DNA from: Xylaria sp. FL1777
Taxonomy: Eukaryota > Ascomycota > Sordariomycetes > Xylariales > Xylariaceae
Direction: 5' to 3'
Assembly (NCBI GenBank): GCA_022578965.1
Contig: MU400566.1
Location: forward strand, 203,466 to 267,465
DNA: 64,000 nucleotides
Shown here: positions 47,900-62,424 of the stretch, in pieces
How positions within the stretch are numbered: position 1 is the first letter of the stretch
Layout of the letters: each line of letters begins with the position of its first letter
The notes under the pieces: model-generated
What the model was told of the DNA's origin: nothing
Seen by the model: only the letters and a program-made list of their open reading frames with translations
The model's database searches: none
Position numbers and translations under genes: made by a program

Positions 47900-49542
47900 G
47901 GAATAGCTAAACATTAACTAATTATATAAGCTAGTGCTATTTTTAATAGCTCTTTTTTAAAATAAACTTTAATAATGAACTAAAGATAAACTTAGCACAA
48001 ATTATTTTTAGAACTAGGCTTAAACAAACAATAATTATTTAGTGCTTTAGGTGTTAATATTTAACTGTTATAAACATAGATTGCATAGCTTTTAGCTAAA
48101 ATTAAAAAGCTAAAGCAGCAAATTGCGCAGCAAAAAAATAAAAGCAAATAAGTTGCTTTAAAATCAAAAACAGCTTGTATTACTTTTATTTTATAATTAA
48201 GTAAACAAAAGAACTAAAAAATAATATTTTTAAAAAAACAGAAAAACTTTTTAAACCTTAAAAAACGATTTTATAACTTAAATTAAAAACAAAAATATAA
48301 AAATCTTAGTAATAATAATAATTCTTTATTTTTTAGCTTTAATAAAAAGCATAATTAAAAAAGACCTAAATATTAATTATATTAAAATTACTTATATTAC
48401 TATTAATGCTACTTATTTAAAGATGTTAATTTTAGCTAACTATTAAAGTTTAACTATAACTTTCTTAGTATAAAATTCATTTATTAATGCTAGCTAAAGT
48501 AAATAAAAAAACTTTAAACTATTTTTAAAAAAGCTAATCGAAAATTTTGCTGCAATAAAAACAAGATTTTATATGCGTATAATAATATAAACTAAAACTA
48601 TAAAAATACTTATTAATTAGCATTATAAAGGTTATTAATTTTAGAAAAAAAACAATTTAAAACTAACTAAAAAATGTTTTTAAATTAAACTAAAACTTTG
48701 CTTAAGCAGTTTGTTTTTTTATAAGCTAATATAAGCGTATAATTAAAACAAGCAAGTTAATAAGCTAACTAAAACTTAAAGCTATTTAATTAATACTTTA
48801 CTAGCATTAAACTTTAAAATGTTTGCTAAAATAAAAGCAAAAAAGCTTTGTTATATTATTAAAAACTAAGCGTACTACTTTAGCAAAAATTAATAAACTA
48901 TTATAACTTTTTGCTAATTATATAAGCTAATATAATTAATGCTATATAATAACGCTAAAAACTAATAACTAAAAAACAACGCTTAAACTATAGTAAAAAA
49001 AAACTAAAATTAAATATTGTTTAAATTACTAATAAATTAACCTTAAATACTAAGCAAAACTAAACTAGTAATTAGTATATTAGTATTAGCTATAAAAACA
49101 ATAATACTAGTTTTAATAACTAAAACTATTATTACAAAAGCAATAACTATAATAATAGCTATAATAATAATAACTTAAGATTTTATAAAAGCAATAATAA
49201 CTACAAAAGCTAAAACTAATATTATAAAAGTAATAATACTAAAGGTTATAGCTAGTACTAAAACTAAAAATATATAAACAACTAAAGTAATACTAATAAT
49301 ACTTATACTTTAAAAAACTATTATACTTTTAAAACCTCTTTAAATTAACCTTAAAATAACAATAAAAGTAGTTTAAATTTAAACTTTTATAAAAACTTTA
49401 TTTGCTATAGCTATAAATAACTTAGCTATATTACTTTTAATTGCCTTTAGCTTAAAAGTAATAATAATAATAGCAATAATAAAAATAATAAATTTAATAG
49501 TTATACTAGCTATAATAATAATACTACTTAAAAACAAACTAT
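47900..49542 (+). pseudogene. gag relic of an older gypsy element (element 3), interrupted by element 2
   Basis: Plus-strand frames resemble a retroelement gag: a helical Gln-rich capsid-like part, an Asn/Ser/Tyr-rich stretch (about 49080-49300), and a zinc knuckle at about 49403-49446. The knuckle reads C-x2-Y-x4-Y-x4-C with exactly the CCHC spacing; Cys and His have both become Tyr by single transitions. Element 2 begins directly to the right (49543), and the pol relic of a third gypsy element lies on its other side. I therefore infer that one element was split by the other. Confidence 0.55.
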
Positions 49543-50061
49543 TGTTACGAAATGGGCTAACCAGGCCGGTTAAAAGGCCAGGTATAAAGAAAGCATGCGC
49601 AGAAAAAGTCCCATTCGTTAAAAAAATATATATTTAAACTACTATAAGAGTTTAATGCATGGACTCAATAAACTCAAGCGTTAAATCTATTAAGCTTTAG
49701 ACTTAACAGACTTAAGCGTTAAGTTTATTAAGCTATAAACTTAAAACGATATAGCGTTAAGCCTATTAAAAAAAGCAACGTTTATAAATTACTACTACTG
49801 TTTTTTTTGTTTATATAATTATGCACTTTTTATATTTAGTTACTTACTTAGTTTTTAGCTTTTTAGCTATTAATTTTCTTTATAACTACTAAGCACTAAT
49901 ATATTTATTACTTTTAATTTTTTAAAACTTTTATTAATGCACAGTAGTAAAAGTACTTCAAAAACCTTTTTAACGAACTACTATTAAAGATTCTATTATT
50001 ACTTATAAATCAAGACCTTAAAAGCAAACCTGTTATATTAATATATAATAAGTCTATTATA
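49543..50061 (+). repeat. 5' LTR of element 2
   Basis: 519 bp starting TGTTACGAAATGGGC. It has the same length as the 3' copy, and differences are transitions only in the stretches compared. The outer end is decayed to TCTATTATA where the 3' LTR keeps TCCGTTACA. It contains internal near-repeats of a GTTAAGTTTATTAAGCT-type word. Confidence 0.93.
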
Positions 50062-51379
50062 CTTTAATAGCTTCTTAATTAATAGAACTTAATATACAAA
50101 AACAAATACTAGTATAAAAAATTAAATAATAAACAATTTACAAAATAAACTTTTAAAAGTATACTAAAAAAATATTTAAAAAACAAAAATGCTAAACAGC
50201 ATTACGTAAGTAAACCTTACTTAATAACTAATAAACTAAATCTAAGTTATATTACTAAAAATAAAAAGTTAAAAATTAAGTTTAAAAATCTTAAAGATTT
50301 TTAGAACTAGTAATATACTAAAACAACAAACTTTAGTACTTTTACTAGCTACTTTTATTAAAAGAAAAGCAGTAATAAAAAAAAAAAAGTTAAGCAGCAG
50401 CAATAAAAAAGAACTAATGTTAACGCTAATATTACAAAGCAAACTAGTTGCTTTAACTTAAAAAGCAGCTTAAATACTAAGCGTTATAACTTTTAAACTA
50501 GCATAAATATTAGCTATAGTAATTAAAGCAGCAATAATAACTGCTATTATAACAATAAGTTAAAGCTTTAAACAAGTAATTATACTATAATTAACATTAA
50601 TATTACTACTAGCAAACTTAACGCCTACTTTTACTATTATTATACCTAAAGTAATAATTTAAAATAAAAAACCTAACTTTTTATTACTATTGCTGCTTTT
50701 ACTATTAGGATTATTTATAATATTAAAAATGCTAAACATTAAAAGTTTTAAACTTACTGCTTTAAAGCTTTATAATAAATCTACAAATATAAAAGCTTTT
50801 TTAATTTATACTAAACTTTATTTAAAATAGCATTTTATTACTATTATAAAAAAAAACCAAAAAGTAATAACTACTTTATAATTCTTATTAAAAAAAGTAC
50901 TAAAATGGTTTTAACTTATTTTAAAGAATTTTTTAAAAGCTAACAAGTTAACTAACCTTAAGCTAGAAATAAAAAAGATTTTTAAAAACTACGTTAAGTT
51001 TAAAAATCAAATAAAAGTATTATTTAGAAATACTTAAAAAGCAAAACATATAAAAAAAGCATTTTATTGCTTAAAACAAACAAAAGCAGCAGTAAATTAT
51101 GCTATAAAATTTAAACAATTAGTAGCAATTTTAAAATTGCTTAAGCTTGCACTATTTTATTTATTTTATAGTAAACTTAAAACTTAAGTTTAAAACGAAC
51201 TATGCAAAATAAATAAACTAGCAAAAATTAATACGTATATTAATATAGCTATTATAATTAATTAATAATTATTTAACCGGTACTTTAAAACTAAAAAAAC
51301 TAAAAAAAACAAAAAAAAGAATACTTAAGAAAATATTAAATAAAGATTTAAGCAAATTAGTAAAGTCTAAAAATAATAA

Positions 51380-54300
51380 TCTTAAGATATGTTTAAAGTT
51401 AAATGTTATAACTATAAAAAAAAAGAACACTTTTAAAAATAATGCTAATTTAAAAAAAAGAACAGAAAAAAAAGCTATAAAAAAGAAAAAATTTTTTAAC
51501 TTAAGAAAAAAGTACAAGTTATAAAAGTTTAAAACAATAAGAAATAATAAAGCAACTTAAAAAATACGTTTTTAAAGCAAAAGTATAAAATTGCTGTTTT
51601 AAGTTAAAACAAAAGTATTATATTAAATAAATTTAAATGCTTTATTTATATAAGTTAAAATAAATAAGCATATAAATATTATTTAAAAGCTTTGCAATTA
51701 TTAAAACAAATTGCAAAAAAATATATTTGCTATACAAACAATTAAAATTATTTAGTATATAACCTAAAAAAATAATTTAACTAAAAATAACAAACAACAA
51801 AAAGTAATAAGTTAACATAGTTAGTAAACTTATAAAACTATAAAAACCTTAAACTACTAAAGCCTAAAATATAGCCTAAAAAAAAGTTATATTTAAAAAA
51901 ATAAAACTATAACTATAAATAATATAATTATTAAATTAATTATAAACTATTAAAACATTTAGTTGCTAAGTAAACCTAAAAAAACAAAACTTATAAAACT
52001 TTAAAACAAAAATAAATAAAATTAAAAGCTATAAAAAACATTATAAAAAAAAAACTAATAAAAATAAATGAAATATTTTTATAGCTTAAACTGCTTTAAA
52101 TATAACAAAACAAAAAAATACTAATAATTAGTGCAAAAACTAATATGTTTTAAAAACCAGAACTAGTAATTTAACTAATTGCTAAAAGTTACTATTATAA
52201 TAAAACTATAATAAAAAATAATAATAATATTTTATGCTTAAAAGATTTAAAACATAACAAAGTACTATAAAATTGCTATATAATATATTATTGCTACTAA
52301 TATTTACTTAACAAACTAAAAAATAATTAGTTTTTTAAACAAATTACAAAAACAGAAATATAGAACCTTTATAAATTAAAGTAGTTAGTTATAACTATAG
52401 TTTATTACAAAGATTTATAAAAATTTGCAACATTTAAGAAAAATTTTAACTATACTTATAACATTATTTTAAAGAAATATAAAAACAACTGCTATAAATA
52501 TTACTAACTAATTAAAGCATAGCTATACTAAAAAATAATTGCTAAAAGCAAGAAAGCTTAAAAACTGCGATTTAAAGCTTGCTTAAAAGCAAAAACAAAA
52601 CAAAGTATAATAATATCCAAAGTACAAAATAAAACAAGCATTTAAACATCTAATAAAAAAAAGTTAAAAAACAAAATAAGCATTTGCTAAAAAAGCAACA
52701 AGTAGCTAAAAAAACTAAGGCCTTACGTAAAGTTTAATGCAATAACTAGCAAAACTAATTCGAAGTTAAACTTATATATTAAAAAAAAAAATATAATATT
52801 TTAATTAACTTAAAAGCACAAGCTAACATAATTTTACTTAAAGTAACAAAACAAAATAAAATTTCTTAGAAATATAAGCAAAAATCCTAGAAAATTAAAA
52901 GATTTAATAAAAGTACTTTTAGCTATAATAACAGTTATATACTTAAAAAAACTAAACTTTTCAATATATTTATATAAAAACACAAAAAACAAATTATATT
53001 AAATATTGCTAATATATCTAATTATAACATTATTTTAGGAATATTATAGCTAAAAACTAGTAACCCTTTAATCCGATAAAAAGCAAAAACCATTAATTAG
53101 AAAAATAAAAAACAAAGCAAGAAAATCAGAAAAATCGTAAAAAAAATCCTGAACGGAATACTAAAAGTATATTATAGATTTTACAAACTATTTAAAAAAA
53201 AAAAAAAAAAAGAACTTTTTAAACATAGCTTATAAAACTACTATATCTTTATTAAGGAAAAATGTTAACTAAAGCTTTATTAAGTATACTATATAAGCTT
53301 AAATAAAACAAACGCCTTATAGAAATATATTTAAAAAAATCTAGCAAAAGAATTCCTAAAAAAGTTTTAATTATTTGCTAAATATTCTATAGTGCTAGTA
53401 CTTAAAATAAAAAACAGAAAACAACTAATTAATAAAAAAAGAAAATTAGTATAGCAAGTAATAATTAATTACTAACTATTAAACATAATTATTATTGCAA
53501 ATAAATATTTCTTTATTTTACTAGTAACTATAAAAGAAAATATTAGTTAAGCAAAATAGTTTATAGCAGTTAATATCCTAAATAAATATTATACTATTAA
53601 AATAGCTAAAGAAAAAAAATGAAAAACTGCTATACGAACAGTACATAAACTATATAAGTATATAGTTATGCTATAAGGACTACAGAACACATTAGCTAGC
53701 TTTTAATACATAATAATAACAATTTTACAGAAGTTTTTAAACAAATTTATGTTTATTTACTTAAATAATATCCTAATTTATTCTAGAACACTAAAAGAAC
53801 ACAAAAAACACGTAACTTAAGTATTAAAAATACTTAAACAAGCAGAATTATAACTTAACACAAAAAAATATATATAGCATATATAAAAAATTAACTTTTT
53901 AAGATTTATAATTACTTTAAAACAAATATAGATTTAATAATTAAAAATCAATATAGTACAAAATTAAAAAATACTTGATCTAGCTACTATTACAAATATA
54001 TAACAAGCGTTAGGATTTTTGAACTATATTTAAATGTTAATTTAAAACTTCGGAAAAATAGCATGTTATTTTACAAAGTATACAAGAAAAAAATACAAAA
54101 GAAAATCCTTTTTAATTTTAAAGGAAGCCTAAAAAGCTTTTAAAGAACTAAAGCTAAAAGTTACTTTTAACTTTATAGTTAAACTACTTAACCTACAAAA
54201 AAAAAAAAAGCTAAAAATAAACGCCTTAAATAAAATAATTGCAAAAGTACTAAAACAATTAAAAAACAACGGAAAATAGCACTTAATAGCTTACTATTTT

Positions 54301-56130
54301 AAAGCACTACAAAATGCAGTACTACAATACTTTATATATAACAAAAAACTACTTATAATTATTATAGCACTTAAAAAGTAAGAACTGTTTTTTACAAAAA
54401 CTATAAAACTTATTAAAATTTATTTAGATCATTAAAACTTAACGAAATTTATAATTATATAAAAGATTACTAAACAATATAAAAATTAAATAGTTTTTTT
54501 TTCCAAATTTAACTTTAAAATATGTTACATTAAAAAAAAAAAAAACATTTAAGCAAACATACTTAGTTAACAAAGTTAAAAAGAATTCAAAATTCCAAAA
54601 AGAAATATTTAAATATTACATCTATAATAAAATAAAAGCTTAAAAATTAAAACTATACTTAAAAACCTTACAAATATACAGCTATAATAAGCTTATAATT
54701 TTAAAGAACTAAAAAAACTATAAAAGCACAAAGGATTAAAAAACAATAAGCTAATATATAAACATAAGGTTTATTTACTGGAAGCTTTACAAAACAAGTT
54801 TATTAAAAATTTCTATGAATACTTATTATATAAATACTAAAGAACAACAAAAATAGTTCAATAACTGCAAAAAAAATATAACTTTTTAGGACTATAAAAT
54901 ATAGTTAAAACTATTATAAAGAAATACAACATTTGTAATAAAGCTAAAGCAACTTAACATAAGCTTTATAAACTGCTACAATTTATATAAATATTTAAAT
55001 AAGCATAGTACACTATTGCTTAAGATTTTATTACAGCACTACCCTTATTAACTAATTTAGTTACAAAAGTATAATACGATAAAATATAAGTTATTGTTAA
55101 TAAACTTACTAAGTACGTTTACTTTTTACTATTTAAAGGAAATGCTATAGTTAAGCAGCTTGCATACGCCTTTATATGCTAATACTTAAATAAACATAAA
55201 CTATTAAAAAAGATTATTTTAAACTAAAATAAATTGTTTACTTTTAAATTTAAAACAAGTTTTTTTAAACTTATTAGCATTAAACTTAAGTTTTTAATAG
55301 CTTACTACTTATAAACTAATAAACAAACAAAAAAATTAAACCAGATATTAAAATAATACTTATAAAGTTATATTAATTATTAACAAGACAATTAAGTAAA
55401 ACTATTATTAATAGCACAAATTTTATATAACACGTTAACAAATAAAAACATAAATATATCTTTATATAAAGCTGTTTATAAACAATAAGCAACTATTATA
55501 AAACAAGAAAAAACACTAATAAAAGCACTTGCTATTTTAACTATAATACTTTAAGCAAGAACTATTGCAACAGAAATTAAAACGTTACAAGCTAAGTTGC
55601 AATTATATCTTTAGTTTTTATAATAAAAAATAACAGAATACTATAACAAAAAACGAACTAAAAAGCTAACCTTTAAAAAAAAAAACAAAGTTTACTTATT
55701 ATAACAGAAGCAAAACGTATATATTAATATTTTCTAAATTAAAACAAAACAACTAAGCAACAAATTAGAATTTAAAAAACTTGGTCCTTTTAAAATTAAA
55801 GAAGTTATTTTACTTACTAACTATAAACTATTATTACTAAAAAATATGCAAATTTACTTTGTTTTTTACATTTTTTTACTAGAACTAGCATTTATTAAAA
55901 CACTTATTAAAACATAACTAAAAATAAAAACAGATTAAAACATTTATAAAGTTAAAAATATACTAGATTTTTGTTAAAACAATAATAACGTTAAGTATTT
56001 TATTAAATAAAAAAAATACTTATATGCTAATAATACTTAAAAACTTAAAAAACACCTAAAAACTACCGAAATAATTATAAACTAGTTCTACTGTTAATAC
56101 TTTAACTAGCTAAAGCTAAAAAAAAGAAAT
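51380..56130 (+). pseudogene. gag-pol relic of element 2 with chromodomain
   Basis: A partial zinc knuckle lies near 51389-51440 (KCYNYKKKEHF). The protease end with an IILGI-x-L block lies near 53020-53060. Reverse transcriptase spans 53430-53960: block YKYIVMLYGLQNTLASF near 53650, then FLNKFMFIYLNNILIYSRT and LKEHKKHV near 53730-53810. RNase H traces (YNKKLLIIIIALKK) lie near 54340. The integrase zinc-binding region (KKYNICNKAKA) lies near 54920, and its core at 55000-55480. A chromodomain (VKNILDF, NVKYFIK, KHLKTTEIIIN) spans 55935-56085. Most breaks are TAA or TAG in place of Gln or Trp, as RIP produces. Confidence 0.85.
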
Positions 56131-56762
56131 TAACTTTAAACGAAACGTTTAGCGCGTTTTAATTAAACTTTAAAAAAACAACTAGCAATAGTTATGCTGC
56201 TTTAACGTGCTATTTTTGTTTTTCAGCTATACAGCGTTCTTTTGCTTTAACTTGCTTAAGCTTTTCTAAACTACTTAAACTATAAGCTACAGCAATAACT
56301 ATTTTTTTTTGCTATAATTTCTTTTATTGCTTAAAACAACAGATTTTTGCACTTATTTTTTTATGCTTTTTTATTAGCAAGTTTAATTCATTTTTTAGCT
56401 TTTTGTGCTAAAAAATAAACTGCTGCATTTGCTTTAAAAACAAACCTTTAGCGTTGCAATTTGCTTGTTTAGCTACAATATATTTAATATATTAATTAAA
56501 GTTAAATTTTAATATTAAACATTTTGTACTACAACAATTATAACAAAAGCATAAAGCTATTTTAATTAATTTTAGTTTAATAAAAAAAAGCAAAGCAAAG
56601 TTTTGTTAAGCTTTTTGTTTAGAACGCAACAAGCAAAGTTTTTTAAAAACCTTACTAGATATAATAAGCACAAAGAACAAAAAACAAAAAATAAAAAAAA
56701 AAAACTTATAAAAAAGAAAATACAGAATTATTAAAACAATAATTACGGAAAAAAAAGAATAA

Positions 56763-57281
56763 TGTTATAAAATAGGTTAACTAGGCCAGTTAAAAAGCCA
56801 GGTATAAAAAAAGCATACACGAAAAAAGTCCTATTTATTAAAAAAATATATATTTAAACCATTATAAAGGTTTAATATATAAACTCAATAAACTTAAGCA
56901 TTAAGTTTATTAAGCTTTAAACTTAACGGATTTAAGCGTTAAGTTTATTAAGCTACGAACTTAAAACAATATAGCGTTAAGCCTATTAAAAGAAACAACG
57001 TTTATAAATTACTACTACTATTTTTTTTGTTTATATAATTATGCATTTTTTATATTTAATTACTTATTTAGTTTTTAGCTCTTTAGCTATTAATTTTTCT
57101 TATAACTATTAAGCACTAATATACTTATTACTTTTAATTTTTTAAGACCTCTATTAATGCATAGTAGTAAAAGTACCTTAAAAACCTCCTTAACGGACTA
57201 CTGTTAAGAATCCTATTATTACTTGCAAATTAAGACCCTAAAAGCAAACCTGTTATATTAATATATAACAAGTCCGTTACA
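56763..57281 (+). repeat. 3' LTR of element 2
   Basis: 519 bp, starting TGTTATAAAATAGG and ending AGTCCGTTACA, followed by target duplication ACTAT at 57282-57286. It aligns end to end with 49543-50061. Confidence 0.93.
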
Positions 57282-60200
57282 ACTATTTAAAAAATTTAAA
57301 TGAATAAAAACCAAAATATAAATAAAAAAAACTAAAAATAGCAATTAAAATTTTATATACTTTTTTTATAAAAGCTATAGTATTATAACTTAAAAAACAA
57401 ATAATAAGCTTAGCATTAATTATATTAGTTATAAGTTTTAAGCTAAAATTACTACTTTATATACTTATTTTACGCTATTTTTATATTTTTTATACTATTT
57501 ATTTTATTAGCTTTATAAAACTAGTTATTAAAATTTATATTAATTTTAATTTATATATTAAATATAACTATATTAATTTTATTTTTGCTTTTTATTATAA
57601 ATTATAGCAAGCATTTTTTTGTATATTTATATTATAATATGCTACTAAAAGTAGATTTTTTATTTATAAAGCTTATTAAGTTATTTACAAATTAACTAAT
57701 AATTGTAGTATTACTTGCAGAATTAAGCATGCATACATAATTATTAATTATAACTATTGCTTTAAAAGTAGCTTTTTTTTATTATTTTAAACTACTTTAA
57801 AAAATAAAAGAATTATACTAAATTTAAGCACTAATTAATAGTTTTTTAAATTATGCTGCTTTTAAATAAAAATATTTAGCTTAACTAGGTTTATAAAAGC
57901 TTATTAAAACTAAGCTTGTTATTATGCTATTATTTAATTATTTAAACTTATATAGCTTAAAAAGTTAAAAAAAAGCTTTAGTTATTTCAATTTTATAGCA
58001 ATTTTAAAAAAGTTTTATAATTTATTTAAGTTTTTTAATACTAGCAAAACAAATATATTATTATAATTAAAGCAAGAAAACCTTGCTATTAAGCTAAAAA
58101 AAAACGCAGTTATATTTTATTTTTTTATATATTTATTAGCTTAAAATAAGCTAAAAAAACTATAAAAATAGCTTAATAAAATGCTAAAAGCAAAAAAAAT
58201 TAAAAAGTTTACTAGCTTTATTAATGCTTTAATTCTTTTTATACTTAAAAAAAATAACAGCTTATGCTTATATATAAACTATAAAAAACTTAATTAAGTT
58301 ATACATAAAAATTAATATACTTTACTACTTATTTTAAAGCTGCTTAATAAAATTTTAAAAACTAAAATCTTTAGTAAAATTAACTTTAAAAACGCTTATT
58401 ATTACTTATATATTTAGGAAAAAAATAAGTAAAAAATAGCGTTTTATATATATTATAGCTACTATAAATTTTTAGTTATGCTTATAAGTTTATTAAATAC
58501 TTTTGCTACTTTTTAAAGTTATATATAAAAAGCACTTAATAATATAATAAATATATTTTGTATTGCATATTTTAATAATGTGTTTATTTTTTTTTTAAAT
58601 AAAAATTTCTATATAAAACATATTTAAAATATTATTAAAAAGCTACAAAAAGTAAAACTATATACTAAACTATTTAAGTGCTAATTTTATTAAAAAAAAA
58701 TCAAATTTTTAAGTTATATTATTTTTAGCTAAAAAATTAAAATGAACTTTTTATATATAAACATTATTTAATAATAGCTTATATTAAATATTTATTAAGC
58801 GCTACAATAATTTTTAAAGTTTTGTAACTTTTACTGCTGTTTTATAAATAGGTATTTTTATATTGTTGCGCTTTTGTTTAAATATTTAAAAAAAAACATA
58901 ATAAAAACAAAAAAAAGTTAAATCTTTTTGGATAGTTTTAAAAAAAAGGCTTTTAAAAACCTTTAAAATACATTTAAGCAAGCTATTTTTTTTATATATT
59001 TTAACCCCAAAAAACAAATATTGCTAAAAACCAATTTCTTTAAAGTAGCTTTTATAAAAAATCTATTCTAGCAAAATAATTAAGGCATTTTTAAACTAGT
59101 TGCGTTTTATTTTTAGAAGCTATCCAAAAAAAAAATGCAGTATAATATGCTTAACTAAAAAATGCTTGCAATAATAAATTGCTTTAAGCACTAGCAGCAT
59201 TATTTATAAAAAAGCAATTTATTAATTAAAATATTAATTAACTATATTAACTTTTAAGCGTTTATAAAAATACTAAAGCTTAATAAAAAGCAAGCTTGTT
59301 AATATTTATTATTAGCTTTTTTTAACTTTATTATTAAATATTAAGCAAGCAAAAAAAATAAAGCTAATCTTTTTTTGTGCTGTTTTAATTATATAGCTAT
59401 TTTGCTTAGTAATATTAATATTTTTTTAACGTTAAAAAAAAAAGTTGCAATAATATAGCAAATTAAAATCTTTAATTTATACTTTAATGCTTAAGCTAAA
59501 GCTTTATACCTTAAGGCTATACTTATTAAAAAAGCCTTTTTTATTTAAGCAGTTATGCATTTATGTATATAAATAGCTGCAAGCTTAAAGAAATTAAAAG
59601 ATTTAAAAGCTTTTAAAAAGCTAAAAAACCTTATTTAAAAAGTTCAAAAAAAAAACCCTAAATGCTATGCAATTATAAAACAATTAAAAGCAAAAAAACT
59701 TACAAATTTTTAATAGTTAATAAAAAAATCTTTAGTTTATTATAAAAACAAAATTTATATTTTTTTTAAAAAAGCTATACATTTTTAATTTATTAAGCTA
59801 TATTATAATAATCTTTTAGCTAAACACTTTAACTAAAGCTATACTTTAAAACTATTATAACAAAAGTTTTATTAAAGCAATATAAAACTAAATATTAAAA
59901 AGTATATATAAAGCTATATAATTTGCTTTAAAACTAAAGCAAAATATTACTAAAAATACAGTAAATTTAACGCTTTATTAATACTTAGTAAACTTATATA
60001 AAAGCTATTTATAAACTTTATTACAGGTTTACTAAAAACCTTTTATAAAAAAAAACCAATTAATGCTATTTTTATTATTATAAATAAATTTACTAAGCTT
60101 ATATATTTATTTCTAGTTAATATTATTATAACTTTAGTTAAGCTAGCAGTTTTATTTTATTATAAAATTAAATATATTTATAATAGCTTAAAAAGCATTA

Positions 60201-61050
60201 TTTTTAATAAAAGCTTTGTTTTTACTAGCTAATTTTAGTTTAATTTATGCTATTACTTAAAAGTTAAACAAAAGCTTTTAATAGCATTTTACCTTAGAAT
60301 TAATAAACAAACAAAACAAATAAACTAAGTAATTAAAAGTTATTTTAAGTGCTTTATAAATAATAAACAAACTAATTAGCTTTAACTTTTATTTTAAGCT
60401 TTTTTTGCTATAAATTTTACTATTAATTTTATAACTAAACAATTACTTTTTAAAGCTTTATATAGTTATATGCTAAAATTCTGTTTATTTATTAAAAATA
60501 ACTTTATATTAAAAAAAATCCTAGCTATACAAAAACATTTTAATAAGTTATAAACTATTAAAAACAAAATAATAAAGCAATAATAAATTATAACTAATAA
60601 ATATATAAAATATTATAATAATAAGCATAAACTTATAACCTTTAAAACTAAAAACTTAGTAGTACTATTAATAAAAAATATTAAGTTTAAAAATAAAAAA
60701 TTAGCGCTTAAGTTTATTAAACCTTTTTAAATTCTTTTTATAGTTAGTTTATAAGCATATTATATTAGTTTTTTAAAATAATATAGCTGTTTTTATCCTG
60801 TTTTTTTAATTTAGCTGCTTAAGCTTTAAAAAACTAAACATAAATATAGTTTGCTTATATTAAACTTTAAAAATAAGTTAAAAAAATAAAAGGTTAAAAA
60901 TATAATAAATAAAATAACTTATAATAAAAAAAAATATTATTTTATTAAGTAAAAAAGCTAGCTAACTAAGTATAATTAATAAGTACTTACTATTAATATT
61001 ATAGCTTTTAAAGCAATTAAAAACTTTAAAAAGCGCTTAAATTACAAAAG
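57282..61050 (+). pseudogene. pol relic of a third gypsy element (element 3) with chromodomain
   Basis: Reverse transcriptase at 58215-58735: ILFILKKNNSLCLYINYKKLN, then KIFSKINFKNAYYYL, AFYIYYSYYKFLVM, a YLDDVFIFF-like block (YFNNVFIFF) and KFLSYII. Integrase spans about 60060-60730 (IIINKFTKLIYLFLV; LCYYLKVKQKLLIAFYLRINKQT; FKALY). A chromodomain trace (KNIINKITYNKKKYYFIK) lies near 60890-61050. It differs from elements 1 and 2. No LTRs could be found. The left half probably lies beyond element 2 (47.9-49.5 kb). Confidence 0.75.
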
Positions 61051-62424
61051 AAAAATAAAACTATTAAGCTAACAAAATAGTACTAATTTATCATTAATTT
61101 AGCTATAAACTAAGGCTTAATTACGTTATATATACTAATTAGTTATTTTTTTGTTTTTAATTGCATAATAAAAATTGCACTTATTGCTTTAAGTTTTAAA
61201 ATATTTGTACTTTATTAATAAGCTATACATAAAAATGCCACAAATAAGTTATAAAATCTTTACGAAAAAGCTTTAAAATACTAATTATTAAACTTTAAAA
61301 CATTTTTATATTAAAAAAAGCCTATTAAATACTTTTATTTATGCTTATTAGCAATAATTAATATAGCTTTACGCATATTTTTTTTAAAAGAAATAAAAGC
61401 AGCTTTTTAAGCTATATATTTATAGTTTAAAACTTGTACTTTAAGTGCAATTAAACAAGTATACTGCTAACATTAAAAATAATTTTAATTCTGTTAAAAA
61501 ACCTTATAAAATTAGTTTAAATAAAACTATTTATAGCGCTTATATAAAAAAGCTTAATAGCTTAGCAAGCTAAAGATTTATGCTTTGTTATTAAGTGCTT
61601 ATATTTAGTACAATATTTTTGCATTACTAATTATTAGCTAAACTTTATACAAAATAAAAATAAGACTATTTACCTTTATATTGCTAACTTTGTTAATTAA
61701 TTAAAACTAAGCTTTATAAGTTAATAAAAAACGCAAAAATGCCTTTAAAAAACAAAATTACATAGCTGCAAAGTTAATATAATAATCGTTTGAAGTTTCT
61801 TAAACAATAGCACAATTTTTATCTATAACAACTTTTTTATAGTTGTTTTTTTAAAAAACAAAAAAATAAACAAACTAGTTTAATAACTCTTAAATGCATA
61901 TTATATTAAAATATAACATAACAAGCAACTAACTTATTAATAAAACTAATTTAAAATAAATATAAATTAACTTATAAGCTTGCATAAATTATAGCTATTT
62001 ATATAGCTTATATAAGCTATTACTTTTAAGTTTTTAAATTTGCAAACTGGATTTAAAAGCAGGCCATTCTTTAGCTAAAATGCCTCTTTAAAACGCTTAA
62101 AACAAGGCTAATACACTAATAAACTACTTAAAACTATTGCTTTTTTAATAGTTTTATACTTTTTATTTTTAGCTTTAATAGTTTATTTATAAAGTTTGCA
62201 AACAAAAATTACTATAAAAACAAGCTAACGTTTAGCTAGCATAAAAACCTTAATATTTGCATTAAAATTAAACTTATTTCTTGCGTTATTTATATTAAAA
62301 TTACATAAAACAGCATTTAAATCTTTATTTAAATTTATAAAGTCTAAATTATTTTTATTTTTATTTTTATTTTTTTTTTTAACCTATAGAAAACCTAATA
62401 ATATTTACATTTTTATTAGAATTA
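61051..62424. other. Degenerate AT-rich sequence
   Basis: No relic recognised; it presumably includes the decayed 3' end or LTR of element 3. A slightly less AT-rich patch lies near 62040-62110. Confidence 0.5.

Larger units (their letters stand above)
49543..57281 (+). mobile_element. Complete, RIP-inactivated Ty3/gypsy chromodomain retrotransposon (element 2)
   Basis: 7739 bp with two 519-bp LTRs (TGTTAC...; original end ...GTTACA) and a 5-bp target duplication, ACTAT, at 49538-49542 and 57282-57286. The interior carries gag, protease, reverse transcriptase, RNase H, integrase and chromodomain relics on the plus strand. It differs from element 1 in LTR length and protein sequence, so it is a separate family. 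Confidence 0.93.

Noticed and set aside
51269..51517. 82-residue minus-strand frame in element 2
   Set aside because: Antisense of the Lys-rich gag/knuckle region; Phe/Leu-rich product is a composition artefact.
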